From Streptomyces sp. CCM_MD2014 (GTDB lineage Bacteria > Actinomycetota > Actinomycetes > Streptomycetales > Streptomycetaceae), in contig NZ_CP009754.1 of NCBI RefSeq assembly GCF_000772045.1, positions 6,262,001 through 6,326,000 on the forward strand: a DNA stretch of 64,000 nt, in the 5' to 3' direction. The notes beneath the pieces are model-generated. The model was not told where the DNA came from. It was given only the letters and a program-made list of their open reading frames with translations, and made no database searches. Each line of letters opens with the position of its first letter. Within the stretch, counting starts at the first letter, position 1. The translations under genes and the position numbers were made by a program. Below are positions 35,193-44,144 of this stretch, in pieces.

Positions 35193-36410
35193 TTAACCTG
35201 CTTCGGCCTGCGGTTTCTCTCGGAGGTCTCGCTGTCGGGGGACGGCTACGGGAAACAGCGTCCGCTTCCCAGCCACATCACCGGACGTGAGCCTGTCCAC
35301 AGGCGTGCGGTAGGCGTATGAGATCACCGTGAGATCTTCGTCTTCCACGGCCCACGGGGAGGTGCAGTGGAGGATGCCACCGGAGGCGGTCGGCTCCACC
35401 CCAGTGCGGTCCAGTTTGATCGAGTGCACGACAACCAACGCGTTGTCCGGGTAGTACTTCCGCTGCTTCTCGACCTCGGCTCGGGTCAAGATCACTTCCA
35501 ACCCCGCAGAGGTCGTCCCCTTGACCTCCACGTGCAGTCGCTTCTCCCCCCTCGTGAGCAGGAGGTCAAAGGACTCCTTGGCGCCGACGTCCTTGACCGA
35601 CCAACCCTGAGCCTCGAAGTGCTCAGTGGCCATCCGGACGCTGTGGTGCTCTATCGCGCGGCGTTCGCTGGCGGTGAGCAGAAATCCCTGCCCCGGTCTA
35701 CGCGGTCGGGTGCCGCTACGGGTCCGACGGCCGGCGGTCTTCTCCGCACTCTGCTCAGCCTCCAGCACCTCCGGAGTCGGGTCCCCAGGGATGTAAGGGG
35801 CGAGGCGCTCGGCTTCATAGAGGGTGCCGAGTAGGCCTGTCATGAAGGCCAGGTCCTTCAGCAGAACCTCCCGCGAGGGCAGCTGCTCGCGCTCGTATGC
35901 GATGGCCACCACGTTCCCGGGGCCGTAGCCACTGCCAAGAGGGGTCCTGGCGTCCAGCTGAAGCGTTTCGTGCAGGTCCGGGCGCGCGGTCGTCGCCTTC
36001 GCCAGTAGTGGCCGCGCCCAGTCGACACGGGCACGAAGATCTTCGGCTCTGCGCGCCTTGAAGACGCCTCCCGTCCAGATGGTGGTCCCCTGATTCAACG
36101 ACAGGTAGACCCTCCGACCGGAGGCGCTGAACAGGTAGACCACGTACCACCCGGTGGTCGAGCTGGGTGACTGCTCCCGCCCGAAAACCCGAACCCAGGG
36201 AATCTCCGACTTGAGCCCCGTACCATCGCGGCCCTCGACTCCTAAGTTGTCGAGTGAAGTACCGAGCGCCGCTGACAGATCCCGTCCGTGCGCCCGAAGC
36301 AGATCTGGCAGCTGCTGCCGGACGACGACGCCTCGTTCCTGCATCTTTTCCGTGTTCGCTGCCGTCCAAGACGGCTGAAGATCAAGGACCTTGCCCAGGA
36401 GATCATTCAC
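35193..36410 (-). CDS. MrcB_N–NOV_C (DUF3883) protein, putative modification-dependent nuclease
   Basis: A 405-residue protein with two domains. Residues 1–160 look like MrcB_N/DUF3578 (DLLGKVLDLQPSWTAANTEKM… VRVFGREQSPSSTTGWYVVYLF), the family of the DNA-reading part of McrB. Residues about 275–375 match DUF3883/NOV_C, with FDLLLTRGEKRLHVEVKGT giving the D…ExK pattern of PD-(D/E)XK nucleases. There is no GTPase domain, unlike McrB. GTG 36410 starts the family match; an in-frame ATG exists at 36500. It diverges from the helicase–nuclease gene at 36586. A defence role is inferred. Confidence 0.75.
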   Translation of the reverse strand: MNDLLGKVLDLQPSWTAANTEKMQERGVVVRQQLPDLLRAHGRDLSAALGTSLDNLGVEGRDGTGLKSEIPWVRVFGREQSPSSTTGWYVVYLFSASGRRVYLSLNQGTTIWTGGVFKARRAEDLRARVDWARPLLAKATTARPDLHETLQLDARTPLGSGYGPGNVVAIAYEREQLPSREVLLKDLAFMTGLLGTLYEAERLAPYIPGDPTPEVLEAEQSAEKTAGRRTRSGTRPRRPGQGFLLTASERRAIEHHSVRMATEHFEAQGWSVKDVGAKESFDLLLTRGEKRLHVEVKGTTSAGLEVILTRAEVEKQRKYYPDNALVVVHSIKLDRTGVEPTASGGILHCTSPWAVEDEDLTVISYAYRTPVDRLTSGDVAGKRTLFPVAVPRQRDLREKPQAEAG

Positions 36411-36585
36411 GGCCGCAGCGTAGCCCCGAGTACTGACAGCGCTCGGGGCGCCTATAGCGGAGTAGGGCCACCGACGGCGGGGTTTCGCGTCATTACACAC
36501 GGAATCTCCCCATAACTGGGTCGATTGTCAGACCCTCCTGGCAGGGTGTTCACCTGTAACAACCCGTTCGAACAATGGAGTTCCT
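36411..36585. promoter_or_regulatory. Divergent promoter region of the putative defence pair
   Basis: The 175 bp between the two divergent genes include the 7-bp stem CCCCGAG/CTCGGGG (36424–36430, 36442–36448) and a small ACCCT/AGGGT repeat (36532–36547). Both promoters must lie here. No convincing −35/−10 pair is seen. Confidence 0.4.
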
Positions 36586-39549
36586 GTGGACGTGAAGCAG
36601 GCGCTGAGCGCTTGGCCACTGACCGCCGATCAGCTCCCGGCGGCCATCGCAACCGACGCCGAGATCCTCGCGCTCGCCGGCGCGGGGTCCGGCAAGTCGC
36701 GAACCCTCGCTGCCCGAGTAGCCTTCCTCGTGGCCTCGGGGGCGCTCCCGGAGTCGCTGGTCGCCTTCACGTTCTCCGACAAGGCTGCCGAGACGATCAA
36801 GGAGCGGGTGGCTCAGGCTCTTACGGTGTGTGGGCTGGACCCACTCCTGGTGGGTGGGATGTACATCGGCACCATCCACGCCTGGTGCCGTCGCGTCCTC
36901 GGCGAAATGGATGCCAAGTACCGGCAGTTCGATGTGCTCGACGCCATGCAGCTCCAGATGTACCTGATGTCTCGGTATCCCAAGCTCAACCTGCATCCAC
37001 TGCGTGCCCAACACAGCACGAAGGCAGGCAAGCCGCGCGGGTACTTCGAGACGCTCAACCAGGTCAGTCGTGCCTGGACGATGATGAACGACGAACTACT
37101 CGATCCTGCACAGATCGCTGCCGAAGATCCAGTGCTGGGCGACGCTCTGGAGCGTCTTCGCGCGCAGATGGAGCAGGACAACTTCATCGACTTCTCACTG
37201 ATGCAGCGCCTCGTGGTCGAGGCGCTTGAGGGCAAGGAACCCGGGGCAGTGCAGGCACTTGCTCCTCTCCAGCACGTGCTGGTGGATGAGTACCAGGACG
37301 TGAACGTCGTACAGGAGCGTCTGATCGAGCTGATGCACCGCGAGTCCGACACCCTCTTCGTGGTGGGCGACGACGATCAGGCGATCTACGGATGGCGCGG
37401 CGCGGACATCACGAACATTTTGGAATTCGACCAGCGTTATCCGAACGCGGCCGTGCACAAGCTGCTCACCAACTTCCGGTCCACTTCGGCCATCGTCGAG
37501 GCCGCCAGCACGTTCGCCGGGCAGGAGTTGGGCGCCACGCGGCTGCAGAAACAACTGACCGCCGCTGTGGACCGTGACCCCCGTGAGTTCGGCGTCCTGC
37601 GGTTCCCCACGCGGATGGACGAGGCTGCTTTCGTCGGCGACCGGATCAAGGAACTGCTCGGCACCCGCTACGAGGAAGCGGACGGGACCGTGCGCGGTCT
37701 GACTCCCGCCGACTTCGCCATCCTGATGCGGTCGACGAACATGTCCGAAGGCGATGAAACCAAGCGCCACACCGCGTTCATCCGAGCCCTGGAAACGCGG
37801 GGCATCGAGTACGCCCTCAATGCCGGCGGCCAGCTCTTCGAACGAGCCCAGCCCGCAGCCGTGCTCAGCGCTTTTCAGCTGCTGCGCGGCGAAAACCCGA
37901 ACCGTACGCAAGTGGACGGACTGTTCAACTCCGAGCTGAGCGTAGCCTTCCCCTGTGCCGACCTGGGCCGTGTCAGGCACGTCTTCGCCGATTGGGGTCG
38001 CCGCATCCACGCTCCCGTCGCACCAGGCGTTCCACGTCAGCGCCTCTTCCCGCAGCAGCTGCTCCATGACCTGTTGGAAGCCCTCGGCGTCGCCGCCAGC
38101 GGGTTCGGCGACGGCGTCATGGCCGACCTGGGTACCTTCAGCAAGATCCTTACGGACTTCGAGTCGGTGTACGTCTCGGTCGACGGCAAGGCACGGTACG
38201 GGGAGCTTCTGAACTTCCTGCAGAACGTGGCAGGCGAGGGATATGAGACCGACAACCAGATGATGGCCCGCCCTGATGCAGTGACGGTCTCCACGATCCA
38301 CAAGGCAAAGGGGCTGGAGTTCCCGGTCGTCTTCGTGGTGGACGTCGAAGCCGGCCGTTTCCCAGGCAGGAAGCGCTCGTACGACGGGTGGATCCCTGCC
38401 CCGTTGGTGCAGCGGGCCCTGAACAACGGCAGTTACCAGACGGATCGGCCGGACCAGGCCCGGCTGTTCTACACGGCCATCACCCGCGCCGAGCGCTTTC
38501 TGTACGTCACCGGATCCGAATGGCTACCCGGAGGTGCAAAGCCGACCAAGGTGTCCCCCTACGCAGCCATGCTGACGCATCCCGAAGTCCGTCGCGACCT
38601 TCTCGACCCGTCCGCCCCGCCCAAGGTGATGCCCCCGCCCGCCGTTCCGTCCAGGCGTGGCGACGAGTCCGTGCTGCCCACCACGTACTCCCAGATCCAC
38701 ACCTACATGCGTTGCCCCCACGCCTACAAGCTCAGCGTGGTGCACGGGTTCGCCCCGCCGATCCCGGAGCTCTTCGGGTTCGGACGCGCGGTCCACGCGG
38801 CAGTGGGCAAGGTGCACCAGCTCTATAAAGACCAAGCACCCAGCCCGGTCGAGGCGCGGAACGTGGCCGAGGACCTCTTTCACCTCAAGCACGTCGCCCC
38901 GAGCCAGGACCCGGTCAACCGGCCAGGCGCGTACGAGCGTGCGAAGCAGAGCTCCGCGAACATCGTGGCCAGCTACGTCGATAAGTACGCGAAGGACTTC
39001 GAGAGCAAGCGGCAGGTCGAGCTTCCTTTCGAGGTCCCGGTGAACCGCGCGGTCATTTCCGGAGCCATCGATCTGCTGCTCAGCTACGACGACTCGGACC
39101 AGATCCGCGACGCATCGGTGATCGACTTCAAGACCATGGAAGGGGGCCCCGAACCGATCAACAATCCCGATCTCCACTGGGAGAACCTCTCCCTGCAGGT
39201 CCAGCTCTACGCACGTGGCGCCGTACAGGTGTACGGGATGAACGCGCGGACTGGTGCCGTACACCTCCTCAAGGATGGCCAGCGGGTGTCGGTTCCGGTC
39301 GACACCGACGCCGTCGACGCCGCGGTCGCCAATGTGGACTGGGCGGTCGACCGAATCATGGAAGGCGACTTCCCGCAGCGCGCCTCGGGAAAGAAGTGCG
39401 GTGGCTGCGACTTCGCCCAGATCTGCCCGAAGAAGGTGCAGCAGTTCGCGACGTCACAGGAGCCTCCGAAGCTTCACCTTCCGGCTAGTAACGGCGGCAA
39501 GGAGTTCCTGATGGTGTCCGCCTTCTCTCAGCTCGGGCCCGACCAGTAG
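36586..39549 (+). CDS. UvrD/PcrA-like helicase fused to a Fe-S RecB-type nuclease
   Basis: A 987-residue superfamily 1A helicase. Motif I is AGAGSGKS (about residue 31), II VLVDEYQD, III VGDDDQAIYGWRG, IV NFRS, V STIHKAKGLEFPVVF and VI YTAITRAERFLYV. The C-terminal 250 residues form an AddB/Cas4-like PD-(D/E)XK domain: YMRCPHAYKL, GAIDLLL, VIDFKT, Q.Q.Y, and CGGCDFAQIC, whose Cys with the earlier one would hold a 4Fe-4S cluster. Such fusions degrade DNA ends. GTG 36586 follows GGAG. The divergent MrcB_N–NOV_C gene suggests a two-gene restriction system. Confidence 0.88.
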   Translation: MDVKQALSAWPLTADQLPAAIATDAEILALAGAGSGKSRTLAARVAFLVASGALPESLVAFTFSDKAAETIKERVAQALTVCGLDPLLVGGMYIGTIHAWCRRVLGEMDAKYRQFDVLDAMQLQMYLMSRYPKLNLHPLRAQHSTKAGKPRGYFETLNQVSRAWTMMNDELLDPAQIAAEDPVLGDALERLRAQMEQDNFIDFSLMQRLVVEALEGKEPGAVQALAPLQHVLVDEYQDVNVVQERLIELMHRESDTLFVVGDDDQAIYGWRGADITNILEFDQRYPNAAVHKLLTNFRSTSAIVEAASTFAGQELGATRLQKQLTAAVDRDPREFGVLRFPTRMDEAAFVGDRIKELLGTRYEEADGTVRGLTPADFAILMRSTNMSEGDETKRHTAFIRALETRGIEYALNAGGQLFERAQPAAVLSAFQLLRGENPNRTQVDGLFNSELSVAFPCADLGRVRHVFADWGRRIHAPVAPGVPRQRLFPQQLLHDLLEALGVAASGFGDGVMADLGTFSKILTDFESVYVSVDGKARYGELLNFLQNVAGEGYETDNQMMARPDAVTVSTIHKAKGLEFPVVFVVDVEAGRFPGRKRSYDGWIPAPLVQRALNNGSYQTDRPDQARLFYTAITRAERFLYVTGSEWLPGGAKPTKVSPYAAMLTHPEVRRDLLDPSAPPKVMPPPAVPSRRGDESVLPTTYSQIHTYMRCPHAYKLSVVHGFAPPIPELFGFGRAVHAAVGKVHQLYKDQAPSPVEARNVAEDLFHLKHVAPSQDPVNRPGAYERAKQSSANIVASYVDKYAKDFESKRQVELPFEVPVNRAVISGAIDLLLSYDDSDQIRDASVIDFKTMEGGPEPINNPDLHWENLSLQVQLYARGAVQVYGMNARTGAVHLLKDGQRVSVPVDTDAVDAAVANVDWAVDRIMEGDFPQRASGKKCGGCDFAQICPKKVQQFATSQEPPKLHLPASNGGKEFLMVSAFSQLGPDQ

Positions 39550-40062
39550 GCGTGACGCAAGCCGGTGCCGTGGGCTGTGGATCCTGCGCTAAGGGTCTCA
39601 GCCCACTGTGCTGAAGCTGATCGATGGCCTACGCGCCGACCGTCTCTTCTGGCGCCTGGACCCGGCACCGCGGTGGCAAGCGGCCCTGGCCGCCATGGAT
39701 GCGTCTCGCTACCTCTAGCTGGGCAGTGGGACCAGTGAGCCGGTCGGCGACCTGCCCCTTGTCATCATGGTCAGCAGCCGCTTGCTGCCAGCCGCTCGGA
39801 CAGCTCAGCTCTCGCGGCGAATTTACAGTTCCCCAGCTAACAGGTCGCAGATGCGCCGCTGACCTGCCCGTGTGCAGACGCGGTCGGCGCATGCGCGTGT
39901 CACCGTCCACACCCCGTCCCAAGAGCGGGTCTCACCGCAGACGCGCGGAACAGCGGCGAGGGCGTGCGAACACCGCTACTCCCACGAGAACGCGGCCAGA
40001 TCGGTGCAAAATCTGCGCAACAGGGGGACCTGCGCGCCCGTGGTAAGGGAAGATCGGCTCTT
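39550..40062. other. Gene-free gap after the helicase–nuclease gene
   Basis: About 510 bases with no convincing gene. Frames at 39624–40046 (+) and 39629–39922 (−) lack ribosome sites, have mixed third-position composition and show no recognisable domain. GC is lower than the chromosome. It may contain the promoter of the gene at 40063 and a decayed segment joining two cargo modules. Confidence 0.4.
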
Positions 40063-40644
40063 GTGGACCCCGCCATAGCAGCCGCTCTGATCTCCAGCCC
40101 CGTCGCACTACTAGCGGCCGGGGCTGCGTATGGCGCTGGCCTCGTGCAAGGCCGAGGTGCCTACCGCGGCCCCGTTGACGCCGTGCGCCGCCAGCACCAG
40201 CGAGACGCCTACGCCGCTTTCCTTACGGAAGCCAACGCATTTTTCAGTAAGACTTTGTGGGGAAATTGCGCACAACAAGCTAGCAGCCAATTAGGCATTT
40301 CATTGCGAGACGAAGCCAGGCGCCAGGAAATCAACCGACGCGCCTTGCGTATCCAGTCGGAAGTGCCAACAGAGCCACTGAAACTCGCTGCGGCCGTCGT
40401 CCAACTTGAAGGCCCCGAAAATATCGCAGCCATCGCACGGGAGATCGAAAATCACGCCCACAACGTGCACGTCGACGCACTCTACGGCGAGGCCCCCTAC
40501 ACATTATTCGACGCGCTGGACGGGCGGCCCGCCCCTACCGGTGAGGGTCGCAACACACACCTAGACCTACTGACCGCAATTAACAATTTCACCGACGCCA
40601 CCCGTTCTCACCTCAACGGCAGCAAGACGGCAAGGCGGCCCTGA
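40063..40644 (+). CDS. Membrane-anchored protein of unknown function (cargo)
   Basis: A 193-residue protein. The N-terminus is a membrane helix (AAALISSPVALLAAGAAYGAGLV), then RGAYRGPVDAVRRQHQRDAYAAFLTEA and a helical cytoplasmic domain. GTG 40063 has AAGGGA about 12 bases upstream. I recall similar 'TM + RRQHQRDAY' proteins as hypothetical proteins in streptomycete accessory regions. Codon use is clearly less GC-rich than the backbone. It lies 93 bp before the HEPN-like gene and may work with it. Confidence 0.65.
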   Translation: MDPAIAAALISSPVALLAAGAAYGAGLVQGRGAYRGPVDAVRRQHQRDAYAAFLTEANAFFSKTLWGNCAQQASSQLGISLRDEARRQEINRRALRIQSEVPTEPLKLAAAVVQLEGPENIAAIAREIENHAHNVHVDALYGEAPYTLFDALDGRPAPTGEGRNTHLDLLTAINNFTDATRSHLNGSKTARRP

Positions 40645-40693
40645 AATCTATCAGGCGCGCGCGAGGTAATTACGCGGCCAGATCTTCGATCTG

Positions 40694-40722
40694 TTGACCA
40701 CTGAGCAGCCCAACACTATACC
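40694..40722 (+). promoter_or_regulatory. Consensus-like promoter before the HEPN-like gene
   Basis: TTGACC (40694–40699), a 17-bp spacer and TATACC (40717–40722) fit the vegetative (HrdB-type) promoter closely. Transcription would start near 40729, giving a leader of only about 9 bases before GTG 40738, with AGGGGGA at its very 5' end. Confidence 0.5.
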
Positions 40723-40737
40723 TTTCAGGGGGAACAT

Positions 40738-41898
40738 GTGGATCTTTTCGCTGATGAAAAACTCAAGAAACACATGTCGATCATCATGCGCGCAATTAAG
40801 CCCGCTAACCCCGGTGATCCAGGATTCGCCATGACGATCGGCCGCCCCCGTCATCGACTCAGAGTGGACCCGCAACGTCTTCCCATCCCGGGGATCGTTC
40901 GAATAGTTCTTGAACTGATCGGGCTGCAAGATCTAGGACAGGCAGAAAAGCTCGCATGGGAGTACGCATTTGAAGTCGACGGCACCTCCTGTTCGCTTGC
41001 TCATCAAAAATTCGGACTGCGTCTTTATGTAGACTCTACCGTTATAACGTCCGAAGATGACGCACAGGCCCTACTCGTTCGAATCACGAAAGCACTGGAG
41101 AGCGCACAGCGCAGTCTGGAAAGACGCCAATTGCGGGATTTTGCAGACGAGCAGATCCGTCAAGGTCGCTTGACGATTCGCAATCAGTACCATCGTTTGC
41201 GCCACATTTATGAGTACTTCCAAGAAGGCGCAAGCCTCGCCTTTGCCGGCCAGGGGAGACTCAGCCCAGAGTTGCCTGACGGGGGACGACGTTTCAATCC
41301 TCGTGCAACCGAGGGATTTTACAATACGGTAGCCATGGTGTCGGCATATTTCAGCCTCTTGGAACATACTTTGGTGCTGCTGCTCCCCTTCACGGGTTTC
41401 GATCCCTCCGAATCCGCTCTGAAAGATTTCATCGGCGAGCGGTGGGGGGAAAAGTTCAGGAAGATATTCACAGTCGACAGGGACCCCTCTGCCAAGAATA
41501 ACTTCGACACTCTCTATCGAATCGCCGAGGAGTACCGCAATACTTACGGGCACGGGGGGTTCGATAAGAATGGTTCAACTTTCCTGTTTCACATGGAAGG
41601 AGTTGGCGCACTTCCAGCCGTACTCAGCAACATCCGCGGAAACTCCTACTTTAGCTTCGTCCCCGTCGACGCAGACGACTTCAGCCGCGTGAAGCTCTCA
41701 TTCGACTCAATAGACGAATGGCTCAGAAAAGACGTCGCACCACTTGCAATGAAATGGGTCGAGAGTGGTTTGGATGTTTACTACGACGAGAATTTCCGAG
41801 ACCAAGCATCATTGGCAATGGAATCACCGGAACATTTCGACAGATTCATAGAGTACTGCTCCTACCTAACAGACCAGGCCGCCAACATGGATTGGTGA
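40738..41898 (+). CDS. Probable HEPN-domain protein (386 aa), low-GC cargo
   Basis: A 386-residue soluble protein, mostly helical. The C-terminal half holds EEYRNTYGHGG, where Arg267-Asn-Thr-Tyr-Gly-His272 matches the R-N-x3-H catalytic signature of HEPN RNases, preceded by long helices (TVAMVSAYFSLLEHTLVLLLPF). HEPN proteins are common toxins and phage-defence effectors, often cutting RNA. The N-terminal half is unrecognised. GC is near half by eye, far below the backbone, so recent transfer is likely. GTG 40738 follows AGGGGGA. No cognate antitoxin is recognised; the membrane protein upstream is a candidate partner. Confidence 0.65.
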   Translation: MDLFADEKLKKHMSIIMRAIKPANPGDPGFAMTIGRPRHRLRVDPQRLPIPGIVRIVLELIGLQDLGQAEKLAWEYAFEVDGTSCSLAHQKFGLRLYVDSTVITSEDDAQALLVRITKALESAQRSLERRQLRDFADEQIRQGRLTIRNQYHRLRHIYEYFQEGASLAFAGQGRLSPELPDGGRRFNPRATEGFYNTVAMVSAYFSLLEHTLVLLLPFTGFDPSESALKDFIGERWGEKFRKIFTVDRDPSAKNNFDTLYRIAEEYRNTYGHGGFDKNGSTFLFHMEGVGALPAVLSNIRGNSYFSFVPVDADDFSRVKLSFDSIDEWLRKDVAPLAMKWVESGLDVYYDENFRDQASLAMESPEHFDRFIEYCSYLTDQAANMDW

Positions 41899-42055
41899 CC
41901 GATTCCACCAAACCCATTACCGTCATCACCGTGAGTGAGGGCGTGAGAGCCACATGCGCCGTCGTTCCGAGGACGGGACATCCCCGGCCCCCACCAATCG
42001 CATCGCAAGACGTTACGCTGGTTCGCGCCACTTCAGGATGGAGAGTGCTCCGCGG

Positions 42056-42844
42056 ATGGGACCGAAGACGACCAAGGTCTACGAGACGCTTCGCGCGCGG
42101 CTCACCGCCGGCGAGTACGCCGCTGGCGACAAGTTCCCCTCAGAGCGCACGCTGGTCGAAGAACTGGGCATCGGCCGGACGGCTCTTCGGCAAGTGCTCG
42201 CCCGTCTCGTCGCTGAGGGCGCCCTGGAGGTACGCGGACGGAGCTCGTACCGAGTGCCAGGCGCCGTGAGCGTCGAGCGGCCGGAAGGGCTGGAGCCGTG
42301 GCGCATCCACGGCGAGCGCGACCTATACGACAACCGATGGGTCAAGCTGCAACTCTGGGACGTGCAGCCGCCTGGCATGGAGCCGTTCGAGCATCACGTG
42401 GTAAGGCTGCACCACGTGGCGGTAACCGCTGTCCTGGACGATCAGGACCGCGTGCTCATGATTTGGCGGTACCGATTTGTCCCCCAGCAGTTCGGCTGGG
42501 AGCTCCCTGGCGGCATCGTTGACGAGGGTGAGGACCCGGCGGAGACGGCGATGCGCGAAGTCGTCGAGGAAACCGGCTGGCGGCCGAGGTCTCTAGAGCA
42601 CGTTGTGACCTACCAGCCCATGGTGGGCATGGTCGACTCGCCACACGAGATTTTCGTGGGCAACGGGGCCGAGAAGGTCGGTTCACCGACGGACCTAGAA
42701 GAGGCGGGGCACATCGAGTGGGTACCCCTCGCAGACATTCCGGGGCTCATGGCCCGCGGTGAGCTGATGGGGTCGGGCACGCTCGTCGCACTGCTGCACA
42801 TCCTGGCCAACCGGCGTGCGCAGGGAGTCACAGCCGCGCACTGA
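42056..42844 (+). CDS. GntR winged helix fused to Nudix hydrolase (KorSA/Pif-like regulator)
   Basis: A 262-residue fusion. Residues 1–75 are a GntR-type winged helix (KVYETLRARLTAGEYAAGDKFPSERTLVEELGIGRTALRQVL). From about 110 a Nudix domain follows, with a perfect Nudix box from GIVDEGED to REVVEETGW (Gx5Ex7REUxEExGU). pSAM2-type elements encode a GntR repressor (KorSA) and a Nudix immunity factor (Pif) as separate genes, so this looks like both in one chain. It would repress transfer and replication genes. ATG 42056 is preferred (GGAGAG upstream); earlier in-frame starts exist. Confidence 0.85.
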   Translation: MGPKTTKVYETLRARLTAGEYAAGDKFPSERTLVEELGIGRTALRQVLARLVAEGALEVRGRSSYRVPGAVSVERPEGLEPWRIHGERDLYDNRWVKLQLWDVQPPGMEPFEHHVVRLHHVAVTAVLDDQDRVLMIWRYRFVPQQFGWELPGGIVDEGEDPAETAMREVVEETGWRPRSLEHVVTYQPMVGMVDSPHEIFVGNGAEKVGSPTDLEEAGHIEWVPLADIPGLMARGELMGSGTLVALLHILANRRAQGVTAAH

Positions 42845-43958
42845 GCATGTCGACACGACGGCGCTGCCGAACCGATCCGGTGCGGCTCGCCAACAGTCGG
42901 GCCTGCCTCAGATGGGTGTGCGCGTCGTCGTACTCGGCTCGGGCGAGATGCGCATGCGCCAGGTCGGTGTGCAGTCCGGCCCTGGCCCGTACGAATGTCG
43001 CGTCCATGCCGTCCATCGCCTCATACAGACTGGTGACTGCGTCACCGTCACCAAGGAGCGCAAGCACGTTGCCGTGCCACCGGGCAAGGTGGGCACCGTT
43101 CAGGAAGATGCTCAGCATGTCGGGGTCCCGGTCCTCCGGGCCCGGCGGAATGCTGGCCAGTGCGGCATCGAGCGCACGGCGGCTGTCGTCCGGCATGTCG
43201 GCGTGCGCGCACATCTCCGCTTCCGCGGCGTACAGCCATGCATGGAGCCGAGCGGAGCCGGCTTGGCCGACGGTGCGCCGCGCTTCGCGGACCAGGTCGA
43301 CGCCGAGCGCCGGCCGCCCAGCCTCGCAGAGGACGTACGCCTGTTCTGCCATGGCGTGGGCGAGGTACATCGGAGCCTCAGCATCGCGCGCCGCCTGCTT
43401 GGCCTGTTCGTAGTGACGCCACGCCCGTTCGACCGCCCCCGAGTCGATTGCCTGCCAGGCTGCGAGCGTCGACGCACCCGCGAGCGCGAGCGCCACCGGT
43501 CGACGCGCGGTCGGCAGCACGGTGAAGTTGAGCGCCTCTTCGAGGGCTGCCAGATGACCTGTCATCTGGTCGATGAGATGAGCGGCGCCCCTCTGCCGGT
43601 CCATGGTGCGGAGCAACTCAGTTTGGTCGTTGAACGCCTTCACCATGGACTCACTGACGCTGTCGGCGGCATCGATCCGGCTGAGTAGCTCGTCGTAGCC
43701 GTCTGCCGTCGGCGCCACGGGCGTCGGCGCGGCGTCCCGCAGCTCCCCATCGGTCACGCCGAGGAGTTGCCGCAGGATGGCCGCGTACCGGTCCGAGATG
43801 GTGCGCTTGCCGTTCTCCCATTCGGACACGTACACCCGCAAACTCGCTGTCGACGCGACGTCCGTGACGCTCCGTCGGGCGTACTGCTCAATTTCACGAA
43901 CCAGTCGCTCCTGAGACCAGCCGCGCGCCGTCCGCGCACTTCGAAGTCCTGCGCTCAC
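42828..43958 (-). CDS. XRE-family regulator with TPR-like C-terminal region
   Basis: A 376-residue protein. The Cro/CI helix-turn-helix is at residues 1–70 (LRSARTARGWSQERLVREIEQ… LRVYVSEWENGKRTISDRYAAILRQLLGV). The remainder is helical repeats rich in Ala (AWRHYEQAKQAARDAEAPMYLAHAMAEQAYVL), as in streptomycete sensors that bind peptides or proteins. Its stop overlaps the convergent GntR–Nudix stop by 17 bp. GTG 43958 is chosen; TTG 43988 is an alternative. It diverges from the transfer genes across the region with paired palindromes. Confidence 0.85.
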   Translation of the reverse strand: MSAGLRSARTARGWSQERLVREIEQYARRSVTDVASTASLRVYVSEWENGKRTISDRYAAILRQLLGVTDGELRDAAPTPVAPTADGYDELLSRIDAADSVSESMVKAFNDQTELLRTMDRQRGAAHLIDQMTGHLAALEEALNFTVLPTARRPVALALAGASTLAAWQAIDSGAVERAWRHYEQAKQAARDAEAPMYLAHAMAEQAYVLCEAGRPALGVDLVREARRTVGQAGSARLHAWLYAAEAEMCAHADMPDDSRRALDAALASIPPGPEDRDPDMLSIFLNGAHLARWHGNVLALLGDGDAVTSLYEAMDGMDATFVRARAGLHTDLAHAHLARAEYDDAHTHLRQARLLASRTGSVRQRRRVDMLSARL

Positions 43959-44144
43959 AGGCCACCGTCCGGCGATAGATGCCCTCAACTGACCATCCCA
44001 GCATGCCGCACGTCGCCGCAGGTCAACAGGGGTTAACAGGCCGGAAGTTAAGTCCTGTTGGCTACCGGTGACCCTGCCTCAGACAGTCTCCTGAAGGGGC
44101 ACCGCGGCGAGGTGAACGCCCTCAAATCGGCAAACCACCTTGAC

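Noticed and set aside
34900-35200. A tRNA gene as integration site
   Set aside because: Neither junction can be read as a tRNA. Both are clearly glnA2 coding sequence.
39624-40046. Open frames in the gap after the helicase–nuclease gene
   Set aside because: No ribosome site, mixed third-position GC and no recognisable domain on either strand.
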